NCBI RefSeq assembly: GCF_004519405.1
Contig: NZ_SGWI01000005.1
Span: 409,951 to 473,950, forward strand
Length of the DNA: 64,000 nt
From: Pseudomonas sp. BCA17
Lineage (GTDB): Bacteria > Pseudomonadota > Gammaproteobacteria > Pseudomonadales > Pseudomonadaceae
Direction of reading: 5' to 3'
Shown: positions 1-9,399 of the stretch, piece by piece
How the letters are laid out: each line of letters begins with the position of its first letter
Numbering within the stretch: position 1 is the stretch's first letter
Made by a program: the position numbers and the translations under genes
Notes under the pieces: generated by a model
The model's database searches: none
What the model was told of the DNA's origin: nothing
What the model saw: only the letters and a program-made list of their open reading frames with translations

Positions 1-534
1 GCATAGCGGGTGATGGCTGGGTAGCCACAGTCGGCGTTCGGAGTTGAACAGGATCTCGGAAACGATGGCCGGATGGGTGAGGTTGGCAGTGAGCACCACG
101 GCCATGTCGAACTGGCCGTCGAGCAGGCCCTGTTCGATGGCCTGGCGTTCCTGCTCGAAGACCTCGATGGTCACGTCCGGGTGCCAGTGTTCCATGCGTT
201 GCAGGTGATGCGGCAGGAAATAACCCAGTACCGTGTAGCTGGCGGCTACCCGCAACACCCCGCTGGCGCGGTAGTCGGGCAATGGGCTGTTCAGTGCGTC
301 GTCGACGCTGCGCAGGATCACGTAGGCACGGTTGAGAAAGTGCCGGCCGGCGTCGGTCAGGTTCATGCCCTGGGCCGAGCGCACGAATAACTGCACGCCA
401 AGCATGGCCTCCAGTTCCTTGATCGCCGTAGTGACCGCCGACTGGGAGATGTTCAAGTGAATCGCCGCCTGGGAAATCTGGCCGATCTCGGCGGTGGCGA
501 CGAAGTAGCGGACTTGGCGCAACGTCAGGGACAT
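1..534 (-). CDS. LysR-family transcriptional regulator (C-terminus outside window)
   Basis: This is the first 178 codons of a LysR regulator read leftward from an ATG at 534, and the rest lies beyond the window edge. The N-terminus (MSLTLRQVRYFVAT) and a helix-turn-helix around residues 15-60 (ISQAAIHLNISQSAVT) are typical of the family. The start of the substrate-binding domain follows (a segment reading SGVLRVAASYTVLGYF). It is transcribed away from the pxpABC operon with about 100 bases between the two starts, so it probably controls that operon. The effector could be 5-oxoproline or a related lactam, which is inference. Confidence 0.85.
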   Translation of the reverse strand, partial: MSLTLRQVRYFVATAEIGQISQAAIHLNISQSAVTTAIKELEAMLGVQLFVRSAQGMNLTDAGRHFLNRAYVILRSVDDALNSPLPDYRASGVLRVAASYTVLGYFLPHHLQRMEHWHPDVTIEVFEQERQAIEQGLLDGQFDMAVVLTANLTHPAIVSEILFNSERRLWLPSHHPLC

Positions 535-554
535 GGCGGTATCTGTTTTTCAGA

Positions 555-567
555 AGATGGGCCATCT
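555..567. promoter_or_regulatory. Candidate LysR operator and pxpA promoter region
   Basis: A 13-base near-palindrome (AGATGG-G-CCATCT) sits between the divergent LysR and pxpA genes. A GATAAT element follows at 568-573 that could be the pxpA -10. The placement fits a LysR-type operator; function is inferred. Confidence 0.4.
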
Positions 568-637
568 GATAATAGATCTTCCCAAGGGGTCAAGCCCGGG
601 CCTACTTTCAAGCATCACCTTGAAGGGAGCGACCTTG

Positions 638-1396
638 ATGCAGGCAGTGGATTTCAACTCGGACATGGGCGAAGGCTTCGGCCCCTGGACCATTGGCGAC
701 GGTGTCGATGCGCAACTGATGGCCTACATCAGCTCGGCGAATATCGCCACCGGCTTTCACGCCGGCGACCCCGGCACCATGCGCCGTACCGTTGAGCGCG
801 CCAAGCAATTGGGCGTTGCCATCGGTGCCCATCCGGGGTTCCGCGACTTGGTGGGGTTCGGTCGCCGGCATATCAACGCACCGGCCCAGGAGCTGGTGGA
901 CGACATGCTCTATCAACTCGGCGCCTTGCGCGAAATCGCCCGCGTCCAGGGGATGACGCTGCAACACATCAAGCCCCACGGCGCGCTCTATATGCACCTG
1001 GCCCGTGATGAAGAAGCGGCGCGGCTGCTGGTGCAGAACCTGCAGATCATCGCGCCGACCCTGCTGTTGTACTGCATGCCCAACTCGGTGATCTGGCGAG
1101 TGGCCAAGGAGCTGGGGCAACCCGTGGTGCGGGAGTTTTACGCCGATCGTGAATACGATCTCAGCGGCTCCATCGTGTTTACCCGCCATGTGCGTGCGCT
1201 CGACCCTGCAACGGTTGCGGCACGGGTACTGCGCGCCTGTCAGACCAACCTGGTGCGGACCGTAGAAGGTGAGGATCTGTTTATCGAGTTCGACTCCATC
1301 TGCCTGCACAGCGACACGCCTGGCGCCCTGGAATTGGTGGAAGCCACTCGCGAAGCCTTGGACCGGGCCGGCATCGAAGTCAGAACACCCCAATAA
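638..1396 (+). CDS. pxpA: 5-oxoprolinase subunit A (LamB/YcsF family)
   Basis: 252 residues, the usual family length. PxpA works with PxpB and PxpC to open 5-oxoproline (pyroglutamate) to glutamate using ATP in the cytoplasm. The family signature at the N-terminus (DFNSDMGEGFG) and the KPHGALYMH motif in the middle are visible. The ATG at 638 is preferred over upstream starts because an SD (GGGAG) lies just before it and because the family starts directly with this motif. It is first of a three-gene operon, with 54 bases before pxpB. Confidence 0.9.
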   Translation: MQAVDFNSDMGEGFGPWTIGDGVDAQLMAYISSANIATGFHAGDPGTMRRTVERAKQLGVAIGAHPGFRDLVGFGRRHINAPAQELVDDMLYQLGALREIARVQGMTLQHIKPHGALYMHLARDEEAARLLVQNLQIIAPTLLLYCMPNSVIWRVAKELGQPVVREFYADREYDLSGSIVFTRHVRALDPATVAARVLRACQTNLVRTVEGEDLFIEFDSICLHSDTPGALELVEATREALDRAGIEVRTPQ

Positions 1397-1450
1397 GATC
1401 GAACCTCCATTTTTGCCTGCCTTTCTACAATGATTCCAAGAGGAACAGAC

Positions 1451-2329
1451 ATGGCTGAAACGTCCCCCATCCGCTACAGCTTCGGCGGTGATGAACACCT
1501 GTTTGCCGAGGTCAGCGACAGCATGTCCCTGCAGGCGTTTTTCAAAGGCATGGCCGTGACCCGCGCCGTGGAGCGCCTGGCCCTGAAGGGCGTGCTGGAT
1601 GTATGCCTGGCCAATGCGTCTTTCCAGATCCGCTTCGACCCCGACCGCATCGCGCCCCATGTGCTGCTCGATGCCGTGCAAAGCGCCGAAGCCCAGGCCG
1701 TGGCCGAACGCACCTTGCACACGCGCATCATCGAAATCCCGGTGCTTTACAACGATCCCTGGACCCATGAAACCCTGATGCGTTTTCGCGACCGTCATCA
1801 AGACCCGGGTAGCACCGATCTGGAGTACGCCGCACGTATCAACGGCCTGGCTGACGTGGATGCGTTTATTGCTGCCCACAGTGGCGCGCCATGGTTTGTG
1901 TCGATGGTGGGATTTGTCGCGGGCTTGCCGTTCATGTTCCAGATGGTCGAGCGTGAGCGCCAGCTGCAGGTGCCCAAATACCTGCGCCCGCGCACCGACA
2001 CGCCGAAACTTACCCTGGGCCATGGCGGTTGCTTTGGCTGCATCTACTCGGTGCGCGGCGCGGGCGGTTACCAGATGTTTGGCGTGACTCCGGCGCCCAT
2101 CTATGACCCGGCGCAGCAGTTGGCCTACCTCAAGGAACACATGGTGTTCTTCCGTCCCGGTGACATCGTGCAGTTCAAACCCATGGACCGCGAAGCCTAC
2201 GACCTGGCCGTCGCCGAGGTGGAAGCCGGCCGTTTCGACCTGCGCATCCGCCCCGTGGAATTTTCCCTCGACGCGTTTCTCGCCGACCCCGTCGGTTACC
2301 CGAAAACCCTGCAGGAGGCATTGGCATGA
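1451..2329 (+). CDS. pxpB: 5-oxoprolinase subunit B (KipI/AHS1 family)
   Basis: 292 residues, from an ATG at 1451 preceded by AGAGGA. It is the carboxyltransferase-domain subunit of the PxpABC complex. The C-terminal half carries the family core (GFVAGLPFMF, then a Gly-rich segment with GHGGCFGCIYSVRGAGGY). The protein is longer than the roughly 220-240 residues of E. coli PxpB or B. subtilis KipI, with extra sequence in the N-terminal half and between the two lobes, so it belongs to a long subtype. Its stop overlaps the pxpC start by 4 bases (ATGA), indicating translational coupling. Confidence 0.85.
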   Translation: MAETSPIRYSFGGDEHLFAEVSDSMSLQAFFKGMAVTRAVERLALKGVLDVCLANASFQIRFDPDRIAPHVLLDAVQSAEAQAVAERTLHTRIIEIPVLYNDPWTHETLMRFRDRHQDPGSTDLEYAARINGLADVDAFIAAHSGAPWFVSMVGFVAGLPFMFQMVERERQLQVPKYLRPRTDTPKLTLGHGGCFGCIYSVRGAGGYQMFGVTPAPIYDPAQQLAYLKEHMVFFRPGDIVQFKPMDREAYDLAVAEVEAGRFDLRIRPVEFSLDAFLADPVGYPKTLQEALA

Positions 2330-3300
2330 TCAAGGTGCTCAAACCCGGCCTGGCCACCTCCGTGCAGGACCTTGGCCGCGAAGGTTATTACCACTTGGGC
2401 ATCCCGCCGTCGGGTGCGTTGGACCAATATGCGTTGAGCGCGGCCAACCATCTGGTGGGCAACCCGATCGGTGCGGCGGGGCTGGAGTGCACATTGATCG
2501 GCCCGCAGCTTGAGTTTCGACAGGACGCGCTGGTGGCGCTCAGCGGTGCGCTGATGTCGCCACGCCTGGATGGCGAAGTGGTGCACCAGGACACCGCGTT
2601 CCAGGTGCGTGCCGGGCAGGTGTTGCGCTTTGAGTTTCCCAAGGCGGGCGCGCGGACTTATCTGGCGGTGGCCGGGGGCATTGATGTGCCGCTGGTGCTC
2701 GGCAGCCGTTCGACCTACACCCTTGGCGGGCTCGGTGGGTTTGAGGGGCGACGTTTGCAGGAAGGCGATGAACTGCCGATTGGCCAGGCCAGTGGACGGG
2801 GGCGGGCGGGCAATAGTTTGCCGATGGCCCTGCGGCGGTCGGTCGGCGGTGATGTGACATTGCGGGTGGTACCGGGGTTGTATTACGAGCGGCTGGCCGA
2901 CGCGGCGAAAAGCAGCTTTTTTGCCGAGCCCTGGACCGTAGGGTCCGAGGCGGACCGTATCGGCTATCGCTTCAAGGGCGGCAGTGCGTTGAGCTTTCAG
3001 CCGCGGGAGCAGCCCTTTGGTGCCGGGTCCGATCCGTCCAATATCGTCGACAGTTGCTACCCGATTGGCTCGATTCAGGTGCCGGCCGGGTTGGAGCCGA
3101 TTGTGCTGCATCGGGATGCGGTGTCGGGGGGCGGCTACGCGATGATCGGCACGGTGATCAGCGCCGACCTGGATTTGATCGGGCAGATGCAACCGAACCA
3201 GCGCGCGGGATTTATGGCGGTAACGTTGGAGGAGGCGTTGGAAGCGCGGCGGCTCTATAAAAAACGCCTGCAAATAATGCGTGGGCTGTTCACTGCCTGA
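2326..3300 (+). CDS. pxpC: 5-oxoprolinase subunit C (KipA/AHS2 family)
   Basis: 324 residues. This is the AHS2 carboxyltransferase subunit that pairs with PxpB. The N-terminus (MIKVLKPGLATSVQDLGR, then GIPPSGALDQYAL) is the classic biotin-dependent carboxyltransferase signature of the family, and an internal GGIDVPLVLGSRSTYTLGGLG stretch is also diagnostic. It starts inside the pxpB stop codon and ends the operon ahead of a long hairpin. A related role on another lactam or on allophanate-like compounds cannot be excluded. Confidence 0.9.
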   Translation: MIKVLKPGLATSVQDLGREGYYHLGIPPSGALDQYALSAANHLVGNPIGAAGLECTLIGPQLEFRQDALVALSGALMSPRLDGEVVHQDTAFQVRAGQVLRFEFPKAGARTYLAVAGGIDVPLVLGSRSTYTLGGLGGFEGRRLQEGDELPIGQASGRGRAGNSLPMALRRSVGGDVTLRVVPGLYYERLADAAKSSFFAEPWTVGSEADRIGYRFKGGSALSFQPREQPFGAGSDPSNIVDSCYPIGSIQVPAGLEPIVLHRDAVSGGGYAMIGTVISADLDLIGQMQPNQRAGFMAVTLEEALEARRLYKKRLQIMRGLFTA

Positions 3301-3307
3301 AAAATGC

Positions 3308-3355
3308 AGAGGACTGAATGGGAGAGGGGCAAGCCCCTTACACATTCAGTCCTCT
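3308..3355. terminator. Long bipartite hairpin between convergent genes
   Basis: A perfect 13-base inverted repeat (AGAGGACTGAATG at 3308-3320, its complement at 3343-3355) encloses a second small stem (GGGGC-AA-GCCCC, 3326-3337). It lies between pxpC and the oppositely oriented pit gene. There is no clean T-run, so it may block read-through from both sides rather than act as a standard intrinsic terminator. Confidence 0.55.
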
Positions 3356-3379
3356 GTTCATATCGGGTTTTGTGGTGGG

Positions 3380-4996
3380 TCAGAACAGTTGGGTGAACAA
3401 CCAGTAGAGGCTGCCTGAAAGCAGGATTGCCGCGGGCAATGTCAGCACCCATGCCATTGCCAGGTTACGGATAGTGCGCATCTGCAACCCACCGCCATTG
3501 GCCACCATGGTCCCGGCCACACCCGAGGACAACACATGGGTGGTCGACACCGGCAGCCCATACATATCCGCCGCGCCGATGGTCAGCATCGCAACCATTT
3601 CGGCTGAGGCGCCTTGGGCATAGGTGAGGTGGGTCTTGCCGATCTTCTCGCCCACCGTTACCACAATGCGCTTCCAGCCGACCATGGTGCCCAGCCCCAG
3701 GGCGATGGCCACGGCGATCTTCACCCACAGCGGAATAAAGCGCGTGGAGTTGTCGATCTGGTCTTTGAACAGCTTCAGTTTGTTCTGGGTATCGGCATCG
3801 AAATTGCCGACCTTGCCTTTGTCCATCAAGCGAATGGTCTCGCTGGTCAGGTACATGTCGTTACGCACGTTGCCTACGGCTTCGGCAGGGACTTTGGCCA
3901 GGGAGCCGTAGCCTTTGACTTCGTCGCCGATCTGGCCGGCGAGGGCGGCGAGGGCGGGCACCAGTTCCGGGGTGGCTTCCTTGGTGCGTACATAGGTCGA
4001 GAGGATCGGCCGTGGGTCACCCGGCAATGCCTGTGGTGCAGCTTTCACCAGTGCCACCTGGGTCACCTCGGCCACCGCCGCGAACTGCAACGATTGCTCG
4101 GCGGGCATGGTGCGGTTCAGCGCATAAGCCATGGGCAAGGTGCCCACCAGGATCAGCATGATCAAGCCCATGCCCTTCTGGCCGTCGTTGGAACCGTGGG
4201 CGAAGGACACACCGGTGCAGGTGGCGATCAGCATGCTACGAATCCACCAAGGTGGCGGGGTGTTGCCCTTCGGGGCCTTGTACAGCGCGCGGTTTTTCAC
4301 AAAGGCGCGCAGGGCCAGGAGCAGCATTGCGGCAAAAGCGAAGCCGATCAGCGGCGACAGCAGCAATGCGTAACCGATCTTGATCGCCTGGCTCCAATCC
4401 ACGCCGCTGGTGCCGTCACGCCCGTGCATCAGCGCATTGGCCACGCCGACGCCGATGATCGAGCCGATCAAGGTGTGGGATGACGACGCCGGCAACCCCA
4501 GCCACCAGGTGCCGAGGTTCCACAGGATCGCCGCGATCAGCAGGGCGAAGATCATCGCGAAACCGGCCGACGAACCCACCTGCAAAATCAACTCAACCGG
4601 CAACAACGCGATGATGCCGAACGCTACCGCACCGCTGGAGAGCAGCACGCCGAGGAAGTTGAAAAAGCCCGACCAGACCACCGCAAAATGCGGCGGCATG
4701 GAGTTGGTGTAGATCACCGTGGCGACGGCATTGGCGGTGTCGTGGAAGCCGTTGACGAATTCAAAACCCAGGGCGATCAACAACGCCACACCCAACAACA
4801 GGAAGGGTGTCCAGGTGGTGACCACCGTGCCCAGTTCGTGCATGTCGTGCATCAGGCTGTAGGCGGTGAACAGCAGGCCCATGGCGAGCACGGCGAAGAA
4901 AATGATCACGGTCACCAGGCCGGGTTTCTTATCCAGCCTGGGTTTGGGGTCTGTGTGTGACGCGGTGGTGGAGGCAGTCAGGGAAGGGGTGGCCAT
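3380..4996 (-). CDS. Inorganic phosphate transporter, Pit family
   Basis: 538 residues and strongly hydrophobic, with about ten membrane segments. Pit proteins are low-affinity phosphate (metal-phosphate):H+ symporters of the inner membrane. The two PiT repeats are visible: GFEFVNGFHDTANAVATVIYT with the NGFHDTANAVAT core near residue 80, and a C-terminal copy ending in GLPVSTTHVLSSGVAGTM. A hydrophilic loop of roughly 150 residues separates the halves, as in E. coli PitA. No DUF47/PhoU-like partner gene is adjacent. The start ATG at 4996 is the only good one. Confidence 0.9.
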   Translation of the reverse strand: MATPSLTASTTASHTDPKPRLDKKPGLVTVIIFFAVLAMGLLFTAYSLMHDMHELGTVVTTWTPFLLLGVALLIALGFEFVNGFHDTANAVATVIYTNSMPPHFAVVWSGFFNFLGVLLSSGAVAFGIIALLPVELILQVGSSAGFAMIFALLIAAILWNLGTWWLGLPASSSHTLIGSIIGVGVANALMHGRDGTSGVDWSQAIKIGYALLLSPLIGFAFAAMLLLALRAFVKNRALYKAPKGNTPPPWWIRSMLIATCTGVSFAHGSNDGQKGMGLIMLILVGTLPMAYALNRTMPAEQSLQFAAVAEVTQVALVKAAPQALPGDPRPILSTYVRTKEATPELVPALAALAGQIGDEVKGYGSLAKVPAEAVGNVRNDMYLTSETIRLMDKGKVGNFDADTQNKLKLFKDQIDNSTRFIPLWVKIAVAIALGLGTMVGWKRIVVTVGEKIGKTHLTYAQGASAEMVAMLTIGAADMYGLPVSTTHVLSSGVAGTMVANGGGLQMRTIRNLAMAWVLTLPAAILLSGSLYWLFTQLF

Positions 4997-5098
4997 GCCG
5001 GAGCATCCAGTGTGAGGAGGATGCCGTTCATGATCATTGCAGAATGTTACAGAGATGCTGCCATACGTCAGTGTTTGGCAGATTGAGTGAGCCGCTGG

Positions 5099-6121
5099 TC
5101 AGTAATCGTTGCGCTTTCTGAACGCCCAGCGCCCGGCAATCAAGGTAAACGTCACCACCAAGGCCACCAGGATCCAGAACCCCTGCGGGTCCGTGGAAAG
5201 CGGCACGCCGCCCACGTTCATGCCGAAAAAGCCGGCAATAATGTTGATCGGCAGGGCCAGCACCGTCACCACGGTGAGGGTGAACAGCGTGCGGTTGCTT
5301 TGTTCGTTGAGGTTGGCCGCGATCTCTTCCTGCAACAGCTTGATGCGTTCACCCAGGGCCGTCAGGTCGTTGATGATCAGCGCAAACTCCTCGGTGGACT
5401 TGCGCAGCTCCTTCACGTCTTCCTTTTGCAGCCATTGCGGCGGGCGATTGAGCAGGCGCAGCAGCGAGCCCGGCTCCAGCGCCAGCAGGCGTTGCAGGCG
5501 CACCAGTACGCGGCGCGCGGCGCCCAGTTCGGCGCGGTTGGTGGACAAGCGCGAGGACAGCAACTGATCCTCGACCTGGTCGACGCTGAGGCTGGTCTTG
5601 CGCACGATCTGCGTCAGCACTTCGCCTTGATCGCGCAGCAGATGCACCAGCAACTCCAGAGGGGAGCGGAACTGTTCGCCGGCCTTTACCGACGAGCGCA
5701 GTTTGTCCACCGAGTGCAACGGTTGCAGGCGTGCGCTCACCAGCAAGCGGCTACGGGCGCACACCCACAATGTGGAGATATCCGATGAGACCATGCTGCT
5801 GAAGTTGAACACCACGTCGTTGACCACCGCCAGCAGAGCCGAGTCGACGTGCTCGATACGCGTGGAGCGTGAACCTTCGTGCAGGGCCTCGAAAAACTCT
5901 TCGGGTAATGACAGATGCGCCTGCATCCACCGTTGGCAGGCCGCATGGGCAAGGTTCAGGTGCAGCCACAGGAACTCCTGTGAATCGGATGGTTCCTGCA
6001 GGGCCTTGAGCGCGGTGGCCGAATCAATCTGCTCGCCTTTTTCGCCAGGTCTAAACCGAAAACCGTAAAGCAGGCCAAACAGATCGGAATCCTGATGGCT
6101 GTGGTCGATGCTGTGGTTCAT
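5099..6121 (-). CDS. CorA/ZntB-family divalent metal transporter
   Basis: 340 residues. A large soluble N-terminal domain is followed by two C-terminal membrane helices. The pore signature GMNVGGVP sits near residue 300, just after the first helix. The variant GMNVGG followed by P-L is closer to ZntB (zinc/cadmium, proton-driven) than to classical CorA (GMNFEYMP). The protein probably forms a pentameric cation channel/transporter in the inner membrane; the substrate is not decided by sequence. It is monocistronic, upstream of pit with about 100 bases between them. Confidence 0.8.
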   Translation of the reverse strand: MNHSIDHSHQDSDLFGLLYGFRFRPGEKGEQIDSATALKALQEPSDSQEFLWLHLNLAHAACQRWMQAHLSLPEEFFEALHEGSRSTRIEHVDSALLAVVNDVVFNFSSMVSSDISTLWVCARSRLLVSARLQPLHSVDKLRSSVKAGEQFRSPLELLVHLLRDQGEVLTQIVRKTSLSVDQVEDQLLSSRLSTNRAELGAARRVLVRLQRLLALEPGSLLRLLNRPPQWLQKEDVKELRKSTEEFALIINDLTALGERIKLLQEEIAANLNEQSNRTLFTLTVVTVLALPINIIAGFFGMNVGGVPLSTDPQGFWILVALVVTFTLIAGRWAFRKRNDY

Positions 6122-6278
6122 GGAGGCTCGCAGAGAAAGCGCCTGTAGGACGTTTCACAGGTTCGCGTGGGCGAATCATTGCAAGGATATTTGACAATTT
6201 TGTGACCGTTTAAGGCGCGGATGGCATTTCAAGACACTGACGCGGCCATTCGCGCTGCGATCGGGCAGTAGCCCCGGA

Positions 6279-7451
6279 TCAGAGCAGGGGCAGGCGGAAG
6301 CTGAATTGGGTGCCGTATTGTTCATGGCTGGTCACGCTCAACTCACCGCCATGGGCATCGGCAATCTGCCTGGCGATATACAAACCCAGGCCCAGGCCGG
6401 TCTCGAGCGTGCCGGGAAGCGGGCGTGAGAAAGGCTGGAACAGGCGTGGCAAGGTCTGTTCAGCGATCTGCCCGGCGTTTTTCACTGCCACCGTCAAGTG
6501 AGCGTGCTCGATCTTAGCCGTGACGTATACCGGGCTGTTCCGGTTACCGTGATGGAGGGCGTTGACGAGCAGAATGGAGAGCAATTGCGCGAGGCGCTCG
6601 CGGTCGCCGTACACGTTGTGCAGGTCGCCGATATCGGCGTGGATCAGCCGTAGCGGGTGCAGGCCTTGCACTTCGGCCACCACCTGGCGCAAAGCATCCT
6701 GCAAATCCGCGCAATGGGTGAGGCGCAGGGCCATGCCACTGCCCATCCGGCCACGGGCGAGGTCCATTACGTCCTCGACCCGTTGTGACGCGCGGCGCCC
6801 GCAAGCGAGGATATGGCGCACCAGCGGGTCGCTCGCAGGGCTGGGATGTTTGCGCAGTAACCGCTCGGCACTGAAGTTGATGGCAAACAGCGGGTTGCGC
6901 AGGTCATGTCCCAGCGCGGCGATGAATTGCTCGCGCAGCTCGGCGGTACCCCGTTCTTCCTGCCAATCGGCGTCGGTCCGTTGCTGGCTTTCCTGGGCTT
7001 CGATTTGCAGCGAGAGCACCCGGGCAAACGACTCCATGGTCGACTGGATAGGGCTGCCACGCAGGGCTTTGGGGTTAGGGTCGAGCGCGCAGATCGTGCC
7101 GAAGAAACGCCCATCCGTACGGAACACCGGCACGCAAATATAGCTTTCGAACACGTAGATGCGTGGCGTGTGGTGGTTGCGGTAGATCGGGTCTTCACTG
7201 GCCTTGTCGATCACGACGGCCTCATGTGAACGGTGGATTTCGTGGCAAATCGTGGTGGTGAGGTCCAACTCCGAGCCCACGCCGACGCCGTAATCGAGTT
7301 GGTCGAGCACGGCGCAGGCGGTCCAATTGTCGTCGGTCACCCGCGCGACGGCAGCAAAACGCAGGCCGGTCGCGTCGCAGATGACTTTGAGCATCGCGGG
7401 TACGACGCTGATTCGGCCAATCATGGCGATGTCGGCGATCCTTTGCTCCAT
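6279..7451 (-). CDS. GAF-domain sensor histidine kinase (soluble)
   Basis: 390 residues with no membrane segment. A GAF domain fills about residues 10-160, a HisKA dimerisation domain carries the phospho-acceptor in HDLRNPLFAINFSAERLL (near residue 180), and an HATPase_c domain follows with GLGLGLYIARQIADAHGG as its G-box. It should autophosphorylate in response to a cytosolic cue. No response-regulator gene is adjacent, so it is an orphan kinase. The N-terminus MEQRIADIAMIGRISVVP is typical of Pseudomonas homologues, which supports the start at 7451. Confidence 0.85.
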   Translation of the reverse strand: MEQRIADIAMIGRISVVPAMLKVICDATGLRFAAVARVTDDNWTACAVLDQLDYGVGVGSELDLTTTICHEIHRSHEAVVIDKASEDPIYRNHHTPRIYVFESYICVPVFRTDGRFFGTICALDPNPKALRGSPIQSTMESFARVLSLQIEAQESQQRTDADWQEERGTAELREQFIAALGHDLRNPLFAINFSAERLLRKHPSPASDPLVRHILACGRRASQRVEDVMDLARGRMGSGMALRLTHCADLQDALRQVVAEVQGLHPLRLIHADIGDLHNVYGDRERLAQLLSILLVNALHHGNRNSPVYVTAKIEHAHLTVAVKNAGQIAEQTLPRLFQPFSRPLPGTLETGLGLGLYIARQIADAHGGELSVTSHEQYGTQFSFRLPLL

Positions 7452-7581
7452 GCTGCACTCTCGAACCGTTGGGCGCCGGGCGTTGTGCCCTGGCCAGACA
7501 GTGAGAGTCTACCGACCTTGCACGATTAAGGTGCATCCGAGGGTCGGAAATAGACGCTGCTCCAGACGTTCAAACGCCCAT

Positions 7582-7617
7582 AAAAAAACCGCGTCACCCG
7601 AAGGTGACGCGGTTTTT
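7582..7617 (-). terminator. Intrinsic terminator of the PepSY gene
   Basis: A perfect 10-base stem (CCGCGTCACC at 7589-7598, GGTGACGCGG at 7603-7612) with a CGAA tetraloop is flanked by seven As on the left and five Ts on the right. It can therefore work on both strands. It lies 13 bases beyond the PepSY stop. Confidence 0.85.
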
Positions 7618-7629
7618 CATAAGCCCGAC

Positions 7630-7941
7630 TCACGTGTCTTGCTTGTCTTCCAGCACGGCGCCGGTCTTGGCATCGAGCTTGACGTCAAACTTCTTGCCGG
7701 TGGTATCGGTAACGTCTACCTCATACACCAGCACACCGTTTTTGTGATCCAGCTCGGTATCGGTGATGGTCGCGCCAGGGTGTTTGGCCAGGGCGGCAGC
7801 GTTGAGTTTTTCGAATGCCATTACTTCGCCAGACTTGAGCAGGCTGGGAATCTGGTCCGGGCGCACATCGGCTTGGGCCAGGCCGGCAGCCAGGGTCAGG
7901 GCGGTGGCGGCGAACAGGGTGGTCAGGGTTTTCATGGTCAA
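7630..7941 (-). CDS. PepSY-domain periplasmic protein
   Basis: 103 residues with a clear signal peptide (MKTLTTLFAATALTLAAGLAQA, cleavage near residue 24) and one PepSY domain. The motif DTELDHKNGVLVYEVDV in the middle and DVKLDAKTGAVLEDKQDT at the end are typical. Small PepSY proteins are periplasmic and often found with two-component or haem/iron systems, but none is adjacent here. Either of the first Met codons (positions 1 and 3) could be used. The exact role is unknown. Confidence 0.8.
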   Translation of the reverse strand: MTMKTLTTLFAATALTLAAGLAQADVRPDQIPSLLKSGEVMAFEKLNAAALAKHPGATITDTELDHKNGVLVYEVDVTDTTGKKFDVKLDAKTGAVLEDKQDT

Positions 7942-8018
7942 TGTCCTTCTAGGGTTAGCTGCTTAAGTGGCGCCAGATTAACCGGCGCAACTTAATTCAT
8001 CCTTAATGGCGCTTTGAC

Positions 8019-9170
8019 TCAGTAACCGTGGTCTGCCAGCAACTGCTTGACGTTCGACGACGGGAAGCGATTGTAGAACTTCAACAGTTCAGCGGCGCGG
8101 TTGGTGAAGATGCCATCGACACCGGCGTCCATGACTTTCTTGAAATCCACCGGCTCATCCACGGTGTAGACATGCACCAGCAGGCCCTTGTCGTGTGTCA
8201 GCTTGTTCATTTCAGGCTTGACCAGGTCTGTGTAGCTCTGGTCGCCATGGTTGGTCAGCTCGGCCGATGGACCGGTGCCGATAGCGCCGAGGCTCTTGGC
8301 TTCGTCGACCCATTTTTCGAACTCGGCGGCGTCTTTCGGTTCTTGCTTGGCGTAGTAGGCGGCTTTGGTCGGTTCGCCGGACTCAGCGAAGGTCTGCGTG
8401 GATTTGGGCTCAATGCTACCGGCGCCGACCCACAACAGCAGGATTTTCGGGGTGTTGGGCATTTCCTTCTGCAGCTCTTTCAAGCTGTCTTTTTCAAACG
8501 TCTGCAGTACCACGCGGCCTTTACCCTGGCCGACGCCGGTGTTGCTCTTGCCCAGCTTGGAGCCGGCGGAACTCAGCCAGCCTTTATCCAGCAGCTTGTT
8601 TTTCAGGTCGGCTTCGATTCCCGGGAATTGCTTGGGCTCTTTGGTCTCGATGTACAGGCCGGGTTTGTGCTGCGGGTTGCCTTCGGCGATCTTGATGATG
8701 TCGTCCAGGCTCTGGATTTTCAGGCCCACGAAACCTGGGCGGGCGCGGTCCGGGTAGGCGGCGTTGAACCAGCTGCCGGCGTCCAGGGTACGCAGTTCGG
8801 CCCAAGTGAATTCATTGGCCGGGGCGTCCTTGCGCTCGGGGAATTTGGTGGCCACGTCGGTGGTGCGTTGCAGGTTGTTGTCGTGCAGGGCGAACAGGAC
8901 GCCGTCCTTGCTGCGCTGCAGATCCATTTCCAGGTAGTCGGCGCCCAGGTCGCGTGCGACCTTGTAAGCGGCGGCGGTGGACTCCGGGGCGTCGTAGGAA
9001 GCGCCACGGTGGGCGATGACCGCGGGGTACGGAATGCCTTCGTTTGTCGCCAATTCAGCCGGGCTGATCGGTTCGGCAGCCTGTGCAGAGCCGAGGCCGA
9101 GCATCAGCGTGAGCAGCAGGGCACTCCCGACAGTGGTGGGCACCGAGCCGTTGGAAAACGTGACAGGCAT
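8019..9170 (-). CDS. glpQ: Secreted glycerophosphodiester phosphodiesterase
   Basis: 383 residues from the ATG at 9170, which has a good SD (AAAGGA) 6-7 bases upstream; a longer start at 9221 has none. A signal peptide of about 32 residues ends in SAQA. The GDPD TIM-barrel signatures are present: IAHRGASYDAPESTAAAY, LEMDLQRSKDGVLFALHDNNLQRTT, and GVDGIFTNRAAELL at the end. The enzyme hydrolyses deacylated phospholipids to glycerol-3-phosphate and an alcohol in the periplasm. It stands alone, without a glpT neighbour. Confidence 0.88.
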   Translation of the reverse strand: MPVTFSNGSVPTTVGSALLLTLMLGLGSAQAAEPISPAELATNEGIPYPAVIAHRGASYDAPESTAAAYKVARDLGADYLEMDLQRSKDGVLFALHDNNLQRTTDVATKFPERKDAPANEFTWAELRTLDAGSWFNAAYPDRARPGFVGLKIQSLDDIIKIAEGNPQHKPGLYIETKEPKQFPGIEADLKNKLLDKGWLSSAGSKLGKSNTGVGQGKGRVVLQTFEKDSLKELQKEMPNTPKILLLWVGAGSIEPKSTQTFAESGEPTKAAYYAKQEPKDAAEFEKWVDEAKSLGAIGTGPSAELTNHGDQSYTDLVKPEMNKLTHDKGLLVHVYTVDEPVDFKKVMDAGVDGIFTNRAAELLKFYNRFPSSNVKQLLADHGY

Positions 9171-9399
9171 ATGCGAAGTCCTTTCGTGGAGGTAACTTTG
9201 AGAAGGCGTCCTTTTTAACAATTGATTGCGAATGGCGCTATCACCAAACCGACATTAACGTGCGCACGGGCCAATTTTTGGGTTTTTTTGTGCAGTCTTG
9301 CAGTACTCTTGCCCCAATGCTCCGTTAGAGGGCGGTCATTTGTGCCACGCGTGTAAACCATCTTTCCAGTCCCTGTGGGACTTTTCAGTGAGGTTTACC

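Noticed and set aside
608..2140. 510-codon open frame on the minus strand across pxpA/pxpB
   Set aside because: It is antisense to two clear enzyme genes, is His/Gln/Ala-rich without any motif, and has no SD. High-GC third-position bias keeps such frames open.
8028..9218. 396-codon plus-strand frame over the glycerophosphodiesterase gene
   Set aside because: Antisense to a gene with intact GDPD motifs; no recognisable protein.
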